The notes beneath the pieces were generated by a model. The model saw only the letters and a program-made list of their open reading frames with translations, was not told where the DNA came from and did no database searches. Both the position numbers and the translations under genes were made by a program. This document shows, piece by piece, positions 45,631-57,761 of a stretch of 64,000 bases of DNA. Source of the DNA: Auricularia sp. M13 (taxonomy: Eukaryota > Basidiomycota > Agaricomycetes > Auriculariales > Auriculariaceae); the NCBI GenBank assembly GCA_037042915.1, contig CM073195.1, forward strand, positions 1,178,001 to 1,242,000, in the 5' to 3' direction. Position 1 is the stretch's first letter. Each line of letters opens with the position of its first letter.

Positions 45631-45645
45631 CAGCGCGGGACTTTC
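45631..45645. repeat. 15-bp target-site duplication, right copy
   Basis: CAGCGCGGGACTTTC, identical to 40065-40079. Confidence 0.93.
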
Positions 45646-46652
45646 AGCGGTGGTGCCGCGTCGACGGCGGCTTCCCGCTCAACCCGCTCGTCTGGGCGCT
45701 CAGCCACATCGTCAAGCACACCCTCTCGTACGTCTCATGCCTCTTAGTTCACATCCTCTCGCTCCCTCCCAAGTATATGCTAACCTCGGCCTTGATTAAA
45801 GCACGCAATGGGCCACCGCGCGCTACACCCGCAAACTCGCCGCGCACCCCGACACACGCCGCAGCGCCGCCCTAGGAGAGCTTCCAGAGCGCGCGGGGCC
45901 ACGACCAGAGACGATTCCCTGGTGCGCTCCGAGTCCGAGGGGGGACTATGCGCCCGACCGCGACTGACACTCCACCCCGCAGGGGCCTCCCGCACCGGCA
46001 CGTGCCGCAGATGGTCTCCGCGGCATACCAAGCACGCACGACGGCGCTCCTGCGCGCGGGCGCGGCGCAGCACGGCCTGCTGCTCGCGCCGAGCGTGCGC
46101 GAGTTCCACCACGGCGTCGCGCTGTACGCCCAGCGCGTCGATCCCGAGCCGGAGCCGCGCTTCGCGTGCGACCTGCTGCACACGCACCCGGGCGACGGCA
46201 GCGTGCACGTCACGCTGCACCCGCGCGACGCCGCCGCGGTCATCCAGCAGGGCTGGGGCGAGCCGTTTGCCCTCGCCAACCTGCCCTACGGCGCGGGCAG
46301 GCTCGACCCCGGCCTGGTGCTGCTCTGGGCACCGCGTAACGAAGAGGAGATGCTGGTTGTTGAGCAGATCTTGCGAGCTGGCGTGGAGTTTGTCGTTGAG
46401 AAGGCGAAGCAGGAGGCGGAGAAAGCGTGATTACTGGATCTTCGGCCTGTTGACAAACATGCGCGTCCCGTTTCTGCAATGTATCATTGTCGAGTACTCG
46501 TGAGATACAAACCGGTCACTGAGGATAAACGGAAATTTCACTGCCTTGGATTACTTGTCAGCAACAGCCCGAGAGAACTTGTCGGCGAAGTAAAGAAATG
46601 CCATTTCGACCAGCGAAGAGAATTAGAAGAACTACACGTTGGCGCCGAAAGT

Positions 46653-47243
46653 TTATCTCGGCCCGTAGTTGGTGCTGTAGTACGCTGGCGGAGGCGGTGG
46701 AGGCAAGTGCGTCGTGGAGGGAAGATTGGCATACGGGAATCCATTACTCTTCTCATTTCGTCCTGAAGAGCACAGTCAGCGCCTATGGATCGCAGACCGG
46801 AAACTCAGTGCACACCGCTATTAACTGGCACCTGCGCGGCCTCTGCGTCAGATTGCGCGAACTTGCGACGTCTGCGCCGCATGCGGTGGAACTCCCACAG
46901 CACAAAAGCGAGCAGGAGCACGACTACGCCGGCAATGCTTCCCGCGAGCGCGATGTGGTTGGGCGAGTTCGTGCTGCTTGGACCTTGGACTGCTCGGTTG
47001 TCAGAACATCATAATGCAGAGTACGAAGGAGACACACATTGAACGGCAAGCCACTTTGGCGTTGACAGTGGGATGGATGCACCACTGGCAACGGGGGCTT
47101 TGTGGATGCTATTGACTATGGGATCTGTCCTGCGCTTGAGCAACTGACAATCAAGTCGTGGTAGGCGACTCACCTGCGTCGCTAAGCTGTATAGCGCCTG
47201 TATACCGGAAGGGAAGAAAATGAGTCTGGAGGACGGGGCACAT
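46653..47243 (-). CDS. Small single-pass membrane protein
   Basis: Exons 47243-47206, 47129-47038, 46989-46816 and 46762-46653, giving 137 residues in phase. One membrane helix (IALAGSIAGVVVLLLAFVLW) is followed by a basic stop-transfer (HRMRRRRRK) and a tail with PPPPPPAYYSTNYGPR. The last two exons are well supported: GTGTGC donor, GCTGACTG branch site and CTTCAG acceptor. The first exon is the weakest part. A longer ectodomain with other upstream exons is possible, since the usual signal peptide was not found. The layout resembles the gene at 543-2013. Confidence 0.5.
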
Positions 47244-47868
47244 GAGCTGGGAACGTCACCAGCTGTTTGCAAGCTCCTCCGTTGAAAATCAGGTTCATGA
47301 TTCATGACTGGAAGATACAATCGTCGACAAAGGATGCGTGAGGCAGCCGGGAAGAGCGTGAAATGTAGAAAAGAGGCAACGTAGCAGCGAACCCGCCGAC
47401 GTTGGGTAGTCGCGCAGCGAAAGGTAAGTAGAAGGAAGGGGTGCGGTCGCCTGGACGGACACGAGTGCGTGGCCGTGTAAGAGGAGCGCAGGGGTCAACA
47501 CTGCCTTCTTGTACGACTTTGCGGCGCCTGTTGCCTGCCGGGTCTGCCGCAAGCAAGGGTCTGGTCTCCATATACTGCTTCGCTTCGACCTACGGTACAG
47601 GGGGTTCTACGCTTAAGTGAAGTCGTGGATGCAGCAGTCTTGGTACGGGAGCGGAGCGACACGGATGCAGGCTGCAGCTAGCAACTTGCATGCATGAACG
47701 CACTGTCCCAATTTCTGAAGAGCGAAGGCGAGAGTATCTCCTTTTATAACAGCGTTCAGGCAGCAGCAATGGCCAACAGCAAAGGAGTGAGAACAAGAAA
47801 TGGGAAAAGACTTGAGAGAGGCGGTCGGCGTTCTCCGGCGCGTCTTCCGCAAATTTTGCTTTCTGGTT
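47244..47868. other. Intergenic region with divergent promoters
   Basis: About 625 bp upstream of both the small membrane protein and NOP56. Further 5' exons of the membrane protein could lie here. Open frames at 47295-47571 on the minus strand show no domain. Confidence 0.4.
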
Positions 47869-49748
47869 ATGGCGACGCACATACTGTTCGAGAGCGCCGG
47901 CGGGTACGCGCTGTTCGAGGTCAAGCAGCACGAGGAGATCGGAGCCAAGACCAAGGCCGTCCAGGAGTCGCTGCAGGACCTGCACAAGTTCGGCAAGGTC
48001 GTCCAGCTCGTCTCCTTCTCGCCCTTCAAGTCCGCCGCCCATGCGCTCGAGAACGCCAACGACGTCTCCGAGGGTCCGCCGTTTTCTATTGACCATTAGC
48101 TGACCTTGACGCTGGTGCTGCAGGCGTCCTCAATGACCATCTCAAATCCCTGCTCGAGCTCAACTTGGCCAAGGGCACCAAGAAGAGCGCGCCCAAGCTC
48201 GGCGTGTCCGACGGCGGCCTGGCGGCGAGCATCAAGGCGGCGCTCAACATCGACTGCGACACGTCCGAGCGCTCGCTCGAGCTCATCCGCGGCGTCCGGC
48301 TGCACGCGGGCAAGCTGCTCAAGGGCCTCGAGGACGGCGACGTCGAGAAGGCGCAGCTGGGACTGGGGCACAGCTACTCGCGCGCGAAGGTCAAGTTCAA
48401 CGTGAACCGGACGGACAACATGATCATCCAGGCGATCGCGCTGCTCGACCAGCTCGACAAGGACGTCAACACCTTCGCCATGCGCATCCGCGAGTGGTAC
48501 GGCCACCACTTCCCCGAGCTCGCCCGCCTCGTCCCCGACAACCACGCGTACGCCCGCGCGGCCAAGTTCATCGGCGACAAGGAGCTGCTCGACGAGGCCA
48601 AGCTGCCGGCGCTCGCGGAGATCCTCGGCGACGACGAGACCGCCGCCCGCAACGTGCTCGACGCCGCGAGAGGCTCGATGGGCAGCGCGCTCGGCGAGCT
48701 CGACATGCTCAACATCTCCGCCTTTGCGGACCGCGTCATCTCGCTCAGCGACTACCGCAAAAGCCTCACGACCTACCTCTCCGAAAAGATGCACCTTGTC
48801 GCGCCCAGCTTGACCTCGCTCATCGGCGAGCGCATCGGCGCGCGCCTGATCTCGCACGCCGGCTCGCTCACCAATCTCAGCAAATACCCCGCGAGCACGA
48901 TACAGATTTTGGGCGCGGAGAAGGCGCTATTCCGCGCGCTGAAGACCAAGGGGAAGACGCCGAAGGTATTGTCCGCGCCATTTTTGCCTTCGTCCTCTGC
49001 GACTGACCTGCCATTGCGATACAGTACGGCTTGATATATCACTCGACGTTCATCGGCCGTGCGGGACCCAAGTTCAAGGGCCGGATATCACGCTTCCTCG
49101 CCAACAAGTGCTCCATTGCATCGCGTATAGACTGCTTCACAGGTCTGTCACATCTCCGCATCGGTGCTCATTCTTGTCTTACTCAAGCGTGCACCTAGAT
49201 GCACCTACAACAAAGTTTGGCGAGGCATTAAAACAGCAGGTCGAGGAGCGCTTGACATTCTTCGAGGTACATGTCGCTCCCCTTTACCATCATACGGTAC
49301 CGCTGCTCAAAATGTTGACACTTTCCGCAGACGGGCGCACCGCCCTCGAAAAACGCGGACGCGATGCGCAAGGTGCTCGACTCGCTCGAAGCGGACGACG
49401 ACGCAAGCGACGTCGAGATGGGCGAGGCGCTCCCGAAGATCGCCGCGGACGCCGCGCCGGCGTCGAAAAAGAACAAAAAGGAGAAGAAAGACAAGAAGGA
49501 GAAGAAGGAGAAGAAGCGGAAGAGCGACGCCATGGAGGTGCGTATCCCCCTTTTGTGCGGCTGACGCGGTTTGTTGAACTTGGCTGTAGGTGGACGAGGA
49601 GCCGAGTCCGAAGAAGGCGAAGCTGAGCAAGGAGGAGAAGAAGGAGAAGAAGGAGAAGGTACGCAGTCGCCCTTTTTGTTGCTTTCTATGTTATTGACGC
49701 GTTGAGCAGAAGGAGAAGAAAAAGGAGAAGAAGAGCAAGGAAACATAG
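47869..49748 (+). CDS. NOP56: Box C/D snoRNP core protein Nop56
   Basis: Seven exons: 47869-48073, 48124-48965, 49025-49142, 49199-49266, 49331-49537, 49590-49658 and 49710-49748, giving 515 residues. Nop56 is a core protein of box C/D snoRNPs, which guide 2'-O-methylation of rRNA in the nucleolus. The NOP5 N-terminal domain starts [18 protein letters not shown]. The coiled coil and Nop domain follow ([96 protein letters not shown]). The tail is Lys/Glu repeats (KKEKKEKK), as in other eukaryotes. Short C-terminal exons carry the KKE repeats. The 'SKYPAS' signature separates Nop56 from Nop58. Confidence 0.96.
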
Positions 49749-50086
49749 GTTCCCTTCCGCCGTCGCTCTCATCTCCGCCCCCTGTGCTCTCGCTACATGT
49801 TTTGTATTGCGCGCTATGCTATGATATGTTTACATATTTCCGCACTCTATATTCAATTGGGAAACGTGCCTTTGGAAGAGATGTGGGAAGGGCAAGGAAC
49901 GGATGCGAACCTTGAGGGCGGCCGAAACTGTACAGTCGGCCGGCCGGAGTCAACCGGTAGTTTCCATCACAGGTTCCCTCTCCCAAAACCCGACCTACGC
50001 AAGGTCAGCCCGCGCGTCGCGTTGTAAAAGCTTGTACAATTTCCACTCACTCCCCGCGCCGTCCAGAGGTCCTTCTTCCCCCCGCA

Positions 50087-50760
50087 ATGGCAGCAACAAA
50101 AGCAACGAAGGCGCCGAAGACCGGTGCGTGTCCTGCTCCTCGCTGCTCGCTGCTCGCTGCTCGTAGTGCTGACGACGACTGCAGAGAAGAAGGCGGGGGC
50201 CAAGGCCGTGAAGGGCAAGGAGGCCAAGGCGAACGCGGCGAAGAAGGCGGCGCTGAAGGGCACGCGGTCGCACGCGCTGCGCAAAGTGCGCACGAGCGTC
50301 AGCTTCCACCGGCCCAAGACGCTGCGCCTGGCGCGCGAGCCCAAGTACCCGCGCAAGTCGTGCGTCCGCCCCCCGTCCGGCGCAGCCTCTATCCGTCGTG
50401 CTCATTCGCAACTGCTGGCAGGATCCCGCACGCGCCGCGCATGGACCAGTTCCGGACGATCGTCTCGCCGCTGAACACGGAGAGCGCGATGAAGAAGATC
50501 GAGGAGCACAACACGCTCGTCTTCATCGTCGACATCAAGGCGAACAAGCGCCAGATCAAGGACGCCGTCAAGAAGCTCTACTCCGTCACCGCGCTCTCCG
50601 TCAACACCCTCATCCGCCCCGACGGCAAGAAGAAGGCGTACGTCCGTCTCACGCCCGACCACGACGCGCTCGACGTTGCCAACAAGGTCAGCATTCCCGC
50701 GCTCCGTAAATATTATCTTACTGAGATCTGACTCTTTGCTTGCAGATTGGCGTCATATAA
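50087..50760 (+). CDS. RPL25: 60S ribosomal protein uL23 (L25)
   Basis: Four exons: 50087-50123, 50185-50359, 50422-50686 and 50746-50760, giving 163 residues. The basic N-terminal extension ([24 protein letters not shown]) is followed by [26 protein letters not shown] and the globular domain ([69 protein letters not shown]). uL23 binds 25S rRNA at the tunnel exit and contacts signal-recognition particle. The last exon codes only IGVI and the stop. The leader just before the ATG is pyrimidine-rich (CTTCTTCCCCCCG). Confidence 0.97.
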
Positions 50761-51710
50761 AAAGCGGACGAGCCTGCCTGCCTGCCTTCGGTCGTCTTCA
50801 TTGCTGTATGCCTCGCATGCTCCCCCGCCCGTCACGCGCTTTTCTTCTATTCTATGCCACCTGGAATGCAAATGCCATGCTACCAATGAATAGACCGACG
50901 GCCCGCTGAGGATTGTTTGCCGCCATATGGTGACCTACGAAAGAAGGCCTGGTCTCGCGCGAGGTTTGTGCCTCGCGAGTAAATGGGCCACGTTCCACGC
51001 AAGACGCGTTATCGCTTTAGAGCGCTCTTGCTTCATGAGATACTTGAGTCGTCGTTGGAGCACTGTCGCATTCCAAGTGGACGCACCGAGTTTGAATGCA
51101 AGTCAGGTTGCTCAGAGTGCTCGCATGCAGCTCAGTCTGAAACTTCAGAGCTCCAACTTCACTCATGAAGCATCTGAAAGAACCAAATCGCACCACGGCC
51201 AATACAGTACTGTACCAGCTCCCAAAAACAACACTCCATTCACATGCACCAGCAACAATACGTACTGTAACTTAAAAACTGCAATCCGCACGGCCTACAT
51301 AACATACTTAGGCAAGCCAGCCGAAACCAGTTCCTGCGGCGCACCAGCGGGCCGAGAGTGTAGTATTAACAGCCATGGGGGGGTGGGTAAACAAAAAAAG
51401 TGGGCTAGGGGTGGAAGGGGCAGAGAGTGCGACACGCAATGTGTGCACGCCAAAAAATACCGAGAGCAGCGAGGCAAACCAGACACGGGAGGGAAAACCA
51501 AGAGATGTATATGATGGAGAGGAGGATGACGAGGATGAGGAGACTCGTGGGCATCTAATGTTGGCACGGGCTGCAGCGCCGGGCCCGCCAAGGATCAGAG
51601 AGCGAACGAAGGGTGTGTGTGACGGAGGAGGCGGTGTCGGGACGGGGTCGTGGCGGGGTGCGGTCGTATCGGGGGCGTCGTACGAGGGGGAGGGTCCAAT
51701 GCGCGGTGCT
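50761..51710. other. Intergenic region between convergent genes
   Basis: About 950 bp between the uL23 and mucin 3' ends. No gene is seen. A purine-rich tract (51370-51560) probably belongs to the 3' UTR of the mucin gene. Confidence 0.5.
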
Positions 51711-54352
51711 TTACCAGTTGAGCGTGTTCTCGCGCAGGATGGGCGCGGAGATGTGGCTCGGGACGATGGGGCCCTGCTGCGGGCTGCGTGCGCCGCCGGC
51801 GGGCGCGCCGGCGCGGTGGTCGTACGTGTCGTCCTCGTACCGCATCGCCGCCGCGCCGCCGCCCATCCCGTCCTCGTACCCGCGCAGCGAGTCCGCCGCG
51901 AAGAAGAAGCTGTCGCGCCGCCCGCGCTCCTCCATGACGCCCGTCGCGCCGTACGCGCCGCCGGCCATGGCCGCTGCACCCAGGTTCGTGTCCGAGTTCT
52001 GCGACAGCCGCCGGTGGCGCATCTCGCGCGAGCGCTGCATGTACTTGTACAGCCACCACGCAAGCGCAAGCGCGACCGCGCCGCCGATGGCCGCGCACAC
52101 GCCGATGATGGCGCGCTTGCGCGCGTCGTCCTTGCCGTTGGACTCGTTGCCGTTGATGAGCGGCGCCAGCGGGCTGCCCCCGCCGGACGCCGCGCCGCCG
52201 CCGCCCGCGGTGAGCGGGTACGACGGGTCGACCTCCGCGACGAGCATCACCTCGACCTGGTTGGCCTGCTGCGTGTAGAAGGCCGAGTTGCGCGCGCGCA
52301 GCTGCTGCGCGAGCTCGTCGACGTGCTGGTCCGGGATGTACATCTCCACGAGCGTCAGGAGCGACTTGGGGTCACGGTTCCAGTTTTCTGGGATGAACGC
52401 CTCGAGCGCGAGCATGATCACGTTTTGCTCTGCACCGAAAGCGTGGTCAGAACAACTAGTTGCTTAGAGAAGGATCTGGGCCACTTACGCTGGAGACGGA
52501 GCGCGTTGACAACAGTCAAGGGCGCGAAGGTGATGATCTGGAGCGCGGTCTGCGAGTTGGACGCGACCCAGTCCCAGTTCAGGCGCTGCGACAGCATGAT
52601 GGTCACAAGCGTGTATCCCGCCGGCTGGCTCTGCGGGGCGGTGGCAGCAAGGATGAAGCTCGGCAGGTTGTTCGGGAGCACGTTCTTGGTGGGCTGCGAC
52701 GACGAGCTCTGCGCGATGGGCGTGGACGTCTGGACGGCGTCGGGGTCTGTGTTGGACGGCAGCGCGGTGGGTGTCGTCGGCAGGTCCGTCTCGATGAGCA
52801 GCTCGCTCGTCTGCGTGACGAAGACGGGGATCGTCACGGTCGGCAGATCGGTCGGGACGGTCGAGATGGAGGACGTGCTCGAGTACGTGATGCTCGAGTC
52901 CGTGTCGCTGCCACCCGGGAAGATGTCCGTCGGGTTCGGGTCGAGCGTGTTGGTCGTCGTGATCGACGTGGTGTCGGTGCCCGAGTCAGAGCCGGTCGTC
53001 GTGGGCCCAGTCGTCGTGGGGCCGTCGGACCCAGTCGTCGTAGGACCATCCGTAGTCGTGCCACCAGTGCCAGTAGGGCCGCCGGTGCCAGACGTGGACG
53101 TGGGAGTACACGAGGCGGGGAGAATGCCAAGGAGACCCAGGAGACCAGGGTCGCAAGGATCCGACGAGGTCGTCGTCGGGGTCGACGAACTAGACCCAGT
53201 TCCCGTGGGACCTGCAGTCGTAGTTGGGTCCTGACCGCCGCCAGTGCCGGTACCGGTACCAGCGTCCGTGCTGGTCGTGCCGGCGGTTGACGCGGACGTC
53301 GTGGGCGTCTCGCAGGGCAGGATGGTCGCTCCGAGGAGAACAAGCGGAGCACAGGAATCAGTGCTCGTCGGATCTGCCGTCGTCGTCGGGCCGCTGGTGC
53401 CCGTGGTGTCCGGCGGCGCAGTGGTAGTAGCAGGGTCGCTACCGGACGCGGTGCCAGATGCAGATCCAGAGGCAGTTCCAGAAGGAATCGTCGTGGACGC
53501 ATCGGTGGTGGTAGTGCCAGACGCAGACGTGCTGGAGGGCTCGCATTCCGAGAGCGTGATGCCGAGCACAACGAGCGGCGTGCAAGGCGCATCTGTGGAG
53601 GTCGGGGCGGCCGTAGTCGTCGTCGTCGGGGCAGGCTCAGCAGTGGTAGACGCCGAGCCGGAAGGAGTCGCAGTCGGGTCAACGGTGGCAGAATCAGATG
53701 CTGAGCCAGACTGGGACGCGGTGCCAGTAACGACGGGAGTGGTGGATGCCGGGGGCACGACGGTGGGCGTGACGGTTGTGGTGGCCGGGGACGTCGTGGA
53801 CGGGGTGCAGCCGCCGATGATGCCAATGATGCCGCCCAGCAGGCCGCCGTCGCACGGGTCGGACGTTTCCGTCGACGAGCTCGAGGCGGTCGTAGATGGG
53901 ACGGACGTTGGTGGCGGATCTGTTATTGCTGTGGGGGACGAGCTCGGGGCCGCGGACGGGGAAGTGCCTGCGGGCGCTGCAAAACCGGCGGGATCCAGCC
54001 ATCAGCGCTAGCGGTAACGGGAACAGCGACGGCACTACGCACTTGTTGTCGCCGTCGTCGACAGCGAGGAGGACGACGCAGACGTGTCCTCGTCGGGGTC
54101 GCCGCCGAGCAGCTCGGTGAGCGCTGGACCGATGAAAAATTAGGCGGATATTGGAAATGGCTGGCAACAGCAGGACGCACTGTCGAGCAGGCCGCGCAGC
54201 TCGTGCTGCTGTGCACGGGCCTTTGCGTGTACGACGTGGCGGCCGCGCGAGAGCTGGCGCTTAGCGGGGGTGTGGGCAGCCTGGGCGAGGGCGAGGGCAG
54301 CGGCGGCGTGGTGTGCGAGGAGCAGGAAGGTCGGGAGGATGGTGAGCTTCAT
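51711..54352 (-). CDS. Msb2-type signalling mucin
   Basis: Four exons: 54352-54181, 54123-54043, 53976-52489 and 52429-51711, giving 819 residues. A signal peptide (MKLTILPTFLLLAHHAAAAL) precedes a Ser/Thr-rich mucin region of about 450 residues. Next comes a folded ectodomain (YTLVTIMLSQRLNWDWVASNSQTALQIITFAPL, EAFIPENWNRDPKSLLTLVEMYIP, LAQQLRARNSAFYTQ) characteristic of fungal Msb2. The membrane helix (IIGVCAAIGGAVALALAWWLY, about 687-708) leads to a 109-residue cytosolic tail. Msb2 senses surface or osmotic cues upstream of Cdc42 and the filamentous-growth MAPK pathway. The mucin region holds four Cys-bounded hydrophobic modules (see findings). The mucin domain is shorter than in many homologues. 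Confidence 0.85.
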
Positions 54353-55377
54353 TGTGTGTAAAGGAGCGTGGTGACGGATTCAGTCTTGGGGGACCCCCAG
54401 CTCTGCTCTCTGGCTCTCTGGCGCCGATGGGCGGGACGCGGCAGGGCGACCGGGGCGGGTGTGCGAGGCGAGATGGAGGAAGGAGACAGTTCTTGCAAAT
54501 TCGGACTCAAAATTTCCTTCCACTTGATCCCATCCATCCCCGAGGACCTGATCTCCCTGCAGCCATCTTCCATCCTCCCTGCAGCTGAATTCATATTTCT
54601 ACATATCTGTTTCTCACCAGCCACAAACCCTCCCTGACTCCTGCGCTCGATCACAAGGCACGCGGTGCAGTCACGCGCCTTCCTCATGCACAAAATCATT
54701 TGTTCCCCATGCCTGCTGCTTCCCAAGCTGTGAACCACGCCCTGCACGTCCGGGCACTTCCCAAAACTCTCGTTTCCTGAGAGTTCACTAGCCGACGCCC
54801 TAGTCTCTGACTTTTGATAGTTGTATCACTCCCTTTTCCATTGCTCTTTTGAGCGGAGATCACCTCCTGTCAGGCTCCTTGCCACGGCGACATGATACTC
54901 TTTGGCTCCGAGATGAGAGACTTGTCTCAGCAGGAAATATATATGCTTCCTGACTCTTCCCATGAATCAGGAAATAGTCTCAGAGCAATTCTTGCGGATT
55001 TCCGCGCCTGGGGCATGGACGCCTTCGGAGGTAAAACGGGTGTAATTTTGCGATCTGGATTTGCTTGTCGATGGTGTGTAGTTCCTCAATGAACCCTCCT
55101 TATCTTATCTCTTTCTAACCATCCTAATGGTAAAATTTACCTGGGGGTCATTCTAAACCCAACTTCTGTAGAATCCACGCAAACTCCCAGCGCCTGCAGT
55201 TGGCCATTGCTGACACACACAGCTTCAGGCGTCAGCGTGCTTATCACCTTTCTGACTCAGCGCCGCGACTTGGAGCGCACCACGGTCAGAGTTCGAAGGG
55301 GGGAAGTCACAGCGTACGCTTCCATTGACAAATGAATTCCTAGCTGAATAAGCACAGCATCAGACTCGCAGCTACAG
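54353..55377. other. Divergent promoter region, mucin / SDR 1
   Basis: About 1 kb, with nothing coding recognised. It is less GC-rich than its neighbours. Confidence 0.45.
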
Positions 55378-55384
55378 TATAAAG
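55378..55384 (+). promoter_or_regulatory. TATA box of SDR 1
   Basis: TATAAAG, 62 bp upstream of the ATG at 55440. Confidence 0.5.
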
Positions 55385-55439
55385 ACAGGCAGCGACTGCT
55401 GACTTGTGCCCCGCAGTGACACTGACCGGGCTAGCACTC

Positions 55440-56500
55440 ATGGCATCCTCCTCCTCCTCTCCCCAGAAAGTTACAGTATTCCTCACGGGCGCATCCCGCG
55501 GCATCGGGCTGGCCATTGCAGAACAGCTCCTCGACGCGGGCCATCGCGTCGCAACGCTCTCACGCACCCTCACCCCGGAGCTGAAGGCGCTCGGCGCGCG
55601 CCACCCGTCTACGTCCCTCATCATCCAGGGCGACGTGTACGTCCACCGCACCATCGGGTATCCCGTACTGAGATGAGATGCCCATAACTGCAGCGCGGAT
55701 ACCGACGCGAGCGCAAAAGCGGTGGCCGAGGCCGCGGGCCGCTTCGGCGGGCTCGACGCCGTCATCCTGAACTCTGCGCTGGGCACCAAGGGCACGGTGC
55801 GCGCGGCGCCGCTGCGCGAGTGGCGCGCGTGCTTCGAGGTCAACGTCTTCGGCATGCTGCCCGTCCTGCAGGCCGCGCTGCCCCTCCTCGACAAGAGCCC
55901 CACCGGCAGCGCGCGCATCGTGCTCGTCTCCTCCGGCGGCGGCGTGACGCCCGGCGGCGGCCTCGCGCCGTACTCGGCGAGCAAGGCGGCCGTGAACAGT
56001 TTGGCGAGGTCCGTCGCGGTGCCGTCCTCGCTTGTCCTGCCAGTGTATTGATCCTGCGTGCTGCACCGGCAGGTCTCTGGGCGTGGAAGAACCGTCGATC
56101 ACCACCATGGCCGTCCACGTACGTACATTAACAAACTAGTTCTGTCACTCAGTACATAAAACCCGATGCTGAGACATATTTACAGCCGGGGCTCGTCTTG
56201 ACCGACATGCTGAAGGACATGGCCACCGCGGAGGGCGTCGTCGCAGACGGCATCCGCGGCTTCTTCAACGCCGGCATCGCAGCGCTCGAGGAGTCCGCGC
56301 GGCCCGCCTCAGATGCAGAGCCCAAGACGTCGGGGGAGAGGCTCGTGTGGCCCGGGACGGACACGCAGGTCGTCGCCATCACGCCGAAAGTGTCCGCCGA
56401 GCGACTTGTCTGGCTCACGCTCCATGCGCCCAAGGAGTTCTCCGGGAAATTCATCGACGTGCAGAGTCCTGAGATCGAAAAGCTTGTTTACGCGTCGTAG
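55440..56500 (+). CDS. Short-chain dehydrogenase/reductase 1 of a five-gene cluster
   Basis: Four exons: 55440-55636, 55694-56008, 56073-56118 and 56186-56500, giving 290 residues. Classical SDR fold: TGASRGIG (cofactor), GLDAVILNS (NAG-like), VLVSSGGG with the catalytic Ser, and Y-S-A-S-K (YxxxK). The residues after the first beta strand (HRVATLSRTL) suggest NADP(H), by the Arg. Introns fall after GDV, inside the LAR|SLGVEEP motif and before PGLV, positions shared with the other four copies. It differs from the rest by an insert near residues 245-260 (ARPASDAEPKTSGERLVWPGT), which partly repeats the following SAERLVW segment. The substrate is unknown. Confidence 0.93.
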
Positions 56501-56752
56501 ATCCGAGCTAACTAGTGCTGCGTCCCCGTATCTGATGCATGAATGATTGTACTAATGGCCTAGTGCTGTGATGAATTCAGGCCGGTATTGTGACCGGTTG
56601 GAGGATCCCGATGACCTGAGGTTGAGAAGAAGGCGTAGCCATATATGCCGGTGGGCGCGAGGCTGTCGAGATTGTCGCTGTAGCTTGAGCTGAGGTGACA
56701 TTACAGTGCAGTCGAACATGAAGGCTACTCGTATCAGTAGTACAACATCCGG

Positions 56753-57761
56753 CTACGCAAAGCCATGAGACTTCAAGAGCGCGACGATTTCAGGATCGTT
56801 CAAGTCGCCCACGTCCTTGTACTGGCCGGAAAACTCCTTGGGCATGTGCAGCGCGAGACACGCGAGCCTCTCGCCAGACACCTGCGGCGTGATGGCGACG
56901 AGACCGGTGTCCGCGGCGACGGCGGGGTCGTCGATGGCCGCGATGCCTTTGCTGAAGAGCTCCACCATGTCCTTCCCGATGCGGTCCTTCGAGTTGATCA
57001 TGCTCTTCACCATGTCGGTATCCACGAGCCCTGGCTGCAATGGGAGGGACGGTCAGAATAGCATAAGCAAACAGTCCGAGCATGCAATGCGCAAACTCAC
57101 GTTCACGGCGACGGTGGTAATGTTCGGCTCCTCCACTCCGAGCGACCTATACAAGGAGGGTGAGACTTGAACGATGAGCATGGATCAAACGTCACGAACC
57201 GCGCCAGGCCGTTGAGCGCCGCCTTGCTCGTGCAGTACGGCGCGAGACCGTGTCCAGACCGAATCCCGCCGGTAGAGCTGACGAGGACAATGCGAGCCCC
57301 GCGCGCGCTCTTGTCCAGGATGGGCAGTGCCGCCTGGAGAATGGAGACGTTGCCGAAGAAGTTGACCTCAAAGCAGTTCTTGAACTCCTGCACCGAGGCG
57401 TCGCGAACGGTGCCCATCGTGCCCAGGCCTGAGTTGAGAACGACCGAGTCGAGGCCGCCAAAATGCTCGGCAGCAGACTTCACAGCGTTTGCGCTCGTTT
57501 CGGCATTCGTCCTGGAAGGAAGGTTCGTCAGAGCCTGAGGGTGAGGGTGCAGAATGCTGGACACACGCACACGTCGCCACGAATGACAAAGCAGTTGTTC
57601 GGGTACTTCTCGCTGAGCGCCTTGAGCCCGGGAGTGAGGGAACGCGAGAACGTCGCCAGGTTGTGGCCGTCGGAAAGCAACTTTTCCGCGAGGCCCAAAC
57701 CGATGCCGCGGGAGGCGCCGGTCATAAAAACGTTAGCTTTCGAGCTGGAAGCAGAAGACAT
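56753..57761 (-). CDS. Short-chain dehydrogenase/reductase 2
   Basis: Four exons: 57761-57571, 57511-57200, 57146-57101 and 57034-56753, giving 276 residues. Motifs are TGASRGIG, LDSVVLNSG, IVLVSSTGG and YCTSK. Protein and upstream DNA are closest to SDR 3 (59086-60079), with shared stretches such as LAEKLLSDGHNLATFSRSLTP and SLGVEEPNITTVAVN versus SLAVEEPNITTVAVN. It is convergent with SDR 1. All residues needed for catalysis are present, so it looks functional. Confidence 0.93.

Larger units (their letters stand above)
39974..46430 (+). pseudogene. DUF5519 (luciferase-like domain) gene split by a LINE
   Basis: Host coding segments are 39974-40079, then, after the LINE and the second copy of the target duplication, 45646-45727, 45802-45921 and 45983-46430. 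Leaving out the insert, the phases agree exactly and would give 251 residues. The N-terminus MVLNLKELENLIVESL is followed by RWCRVDGGFPLNPLVW. The C-terminal half is the DUF5519 domain: HTHPGDGSVHVTLHPRDAAAVIQQGWGE, then GLVLLWAPRNEEEMLVVEQILRAGVEFV. The family is common in basidiomycetes and its function is unknown. The insert falls 106 nt into the coding sequence, so this allele should be null unless another nucleus or allele carries an empty site. Confidence 0.88.

Noticed and set aside
51375-53234. 619-codon plus-strand frame opposite the mucin gene
   Set aside because: Antisense shadow of the Ser/Thr-rich repeats; the minus strand has the signal peptide, Msb2 ectodomain, helix and consistent introns.
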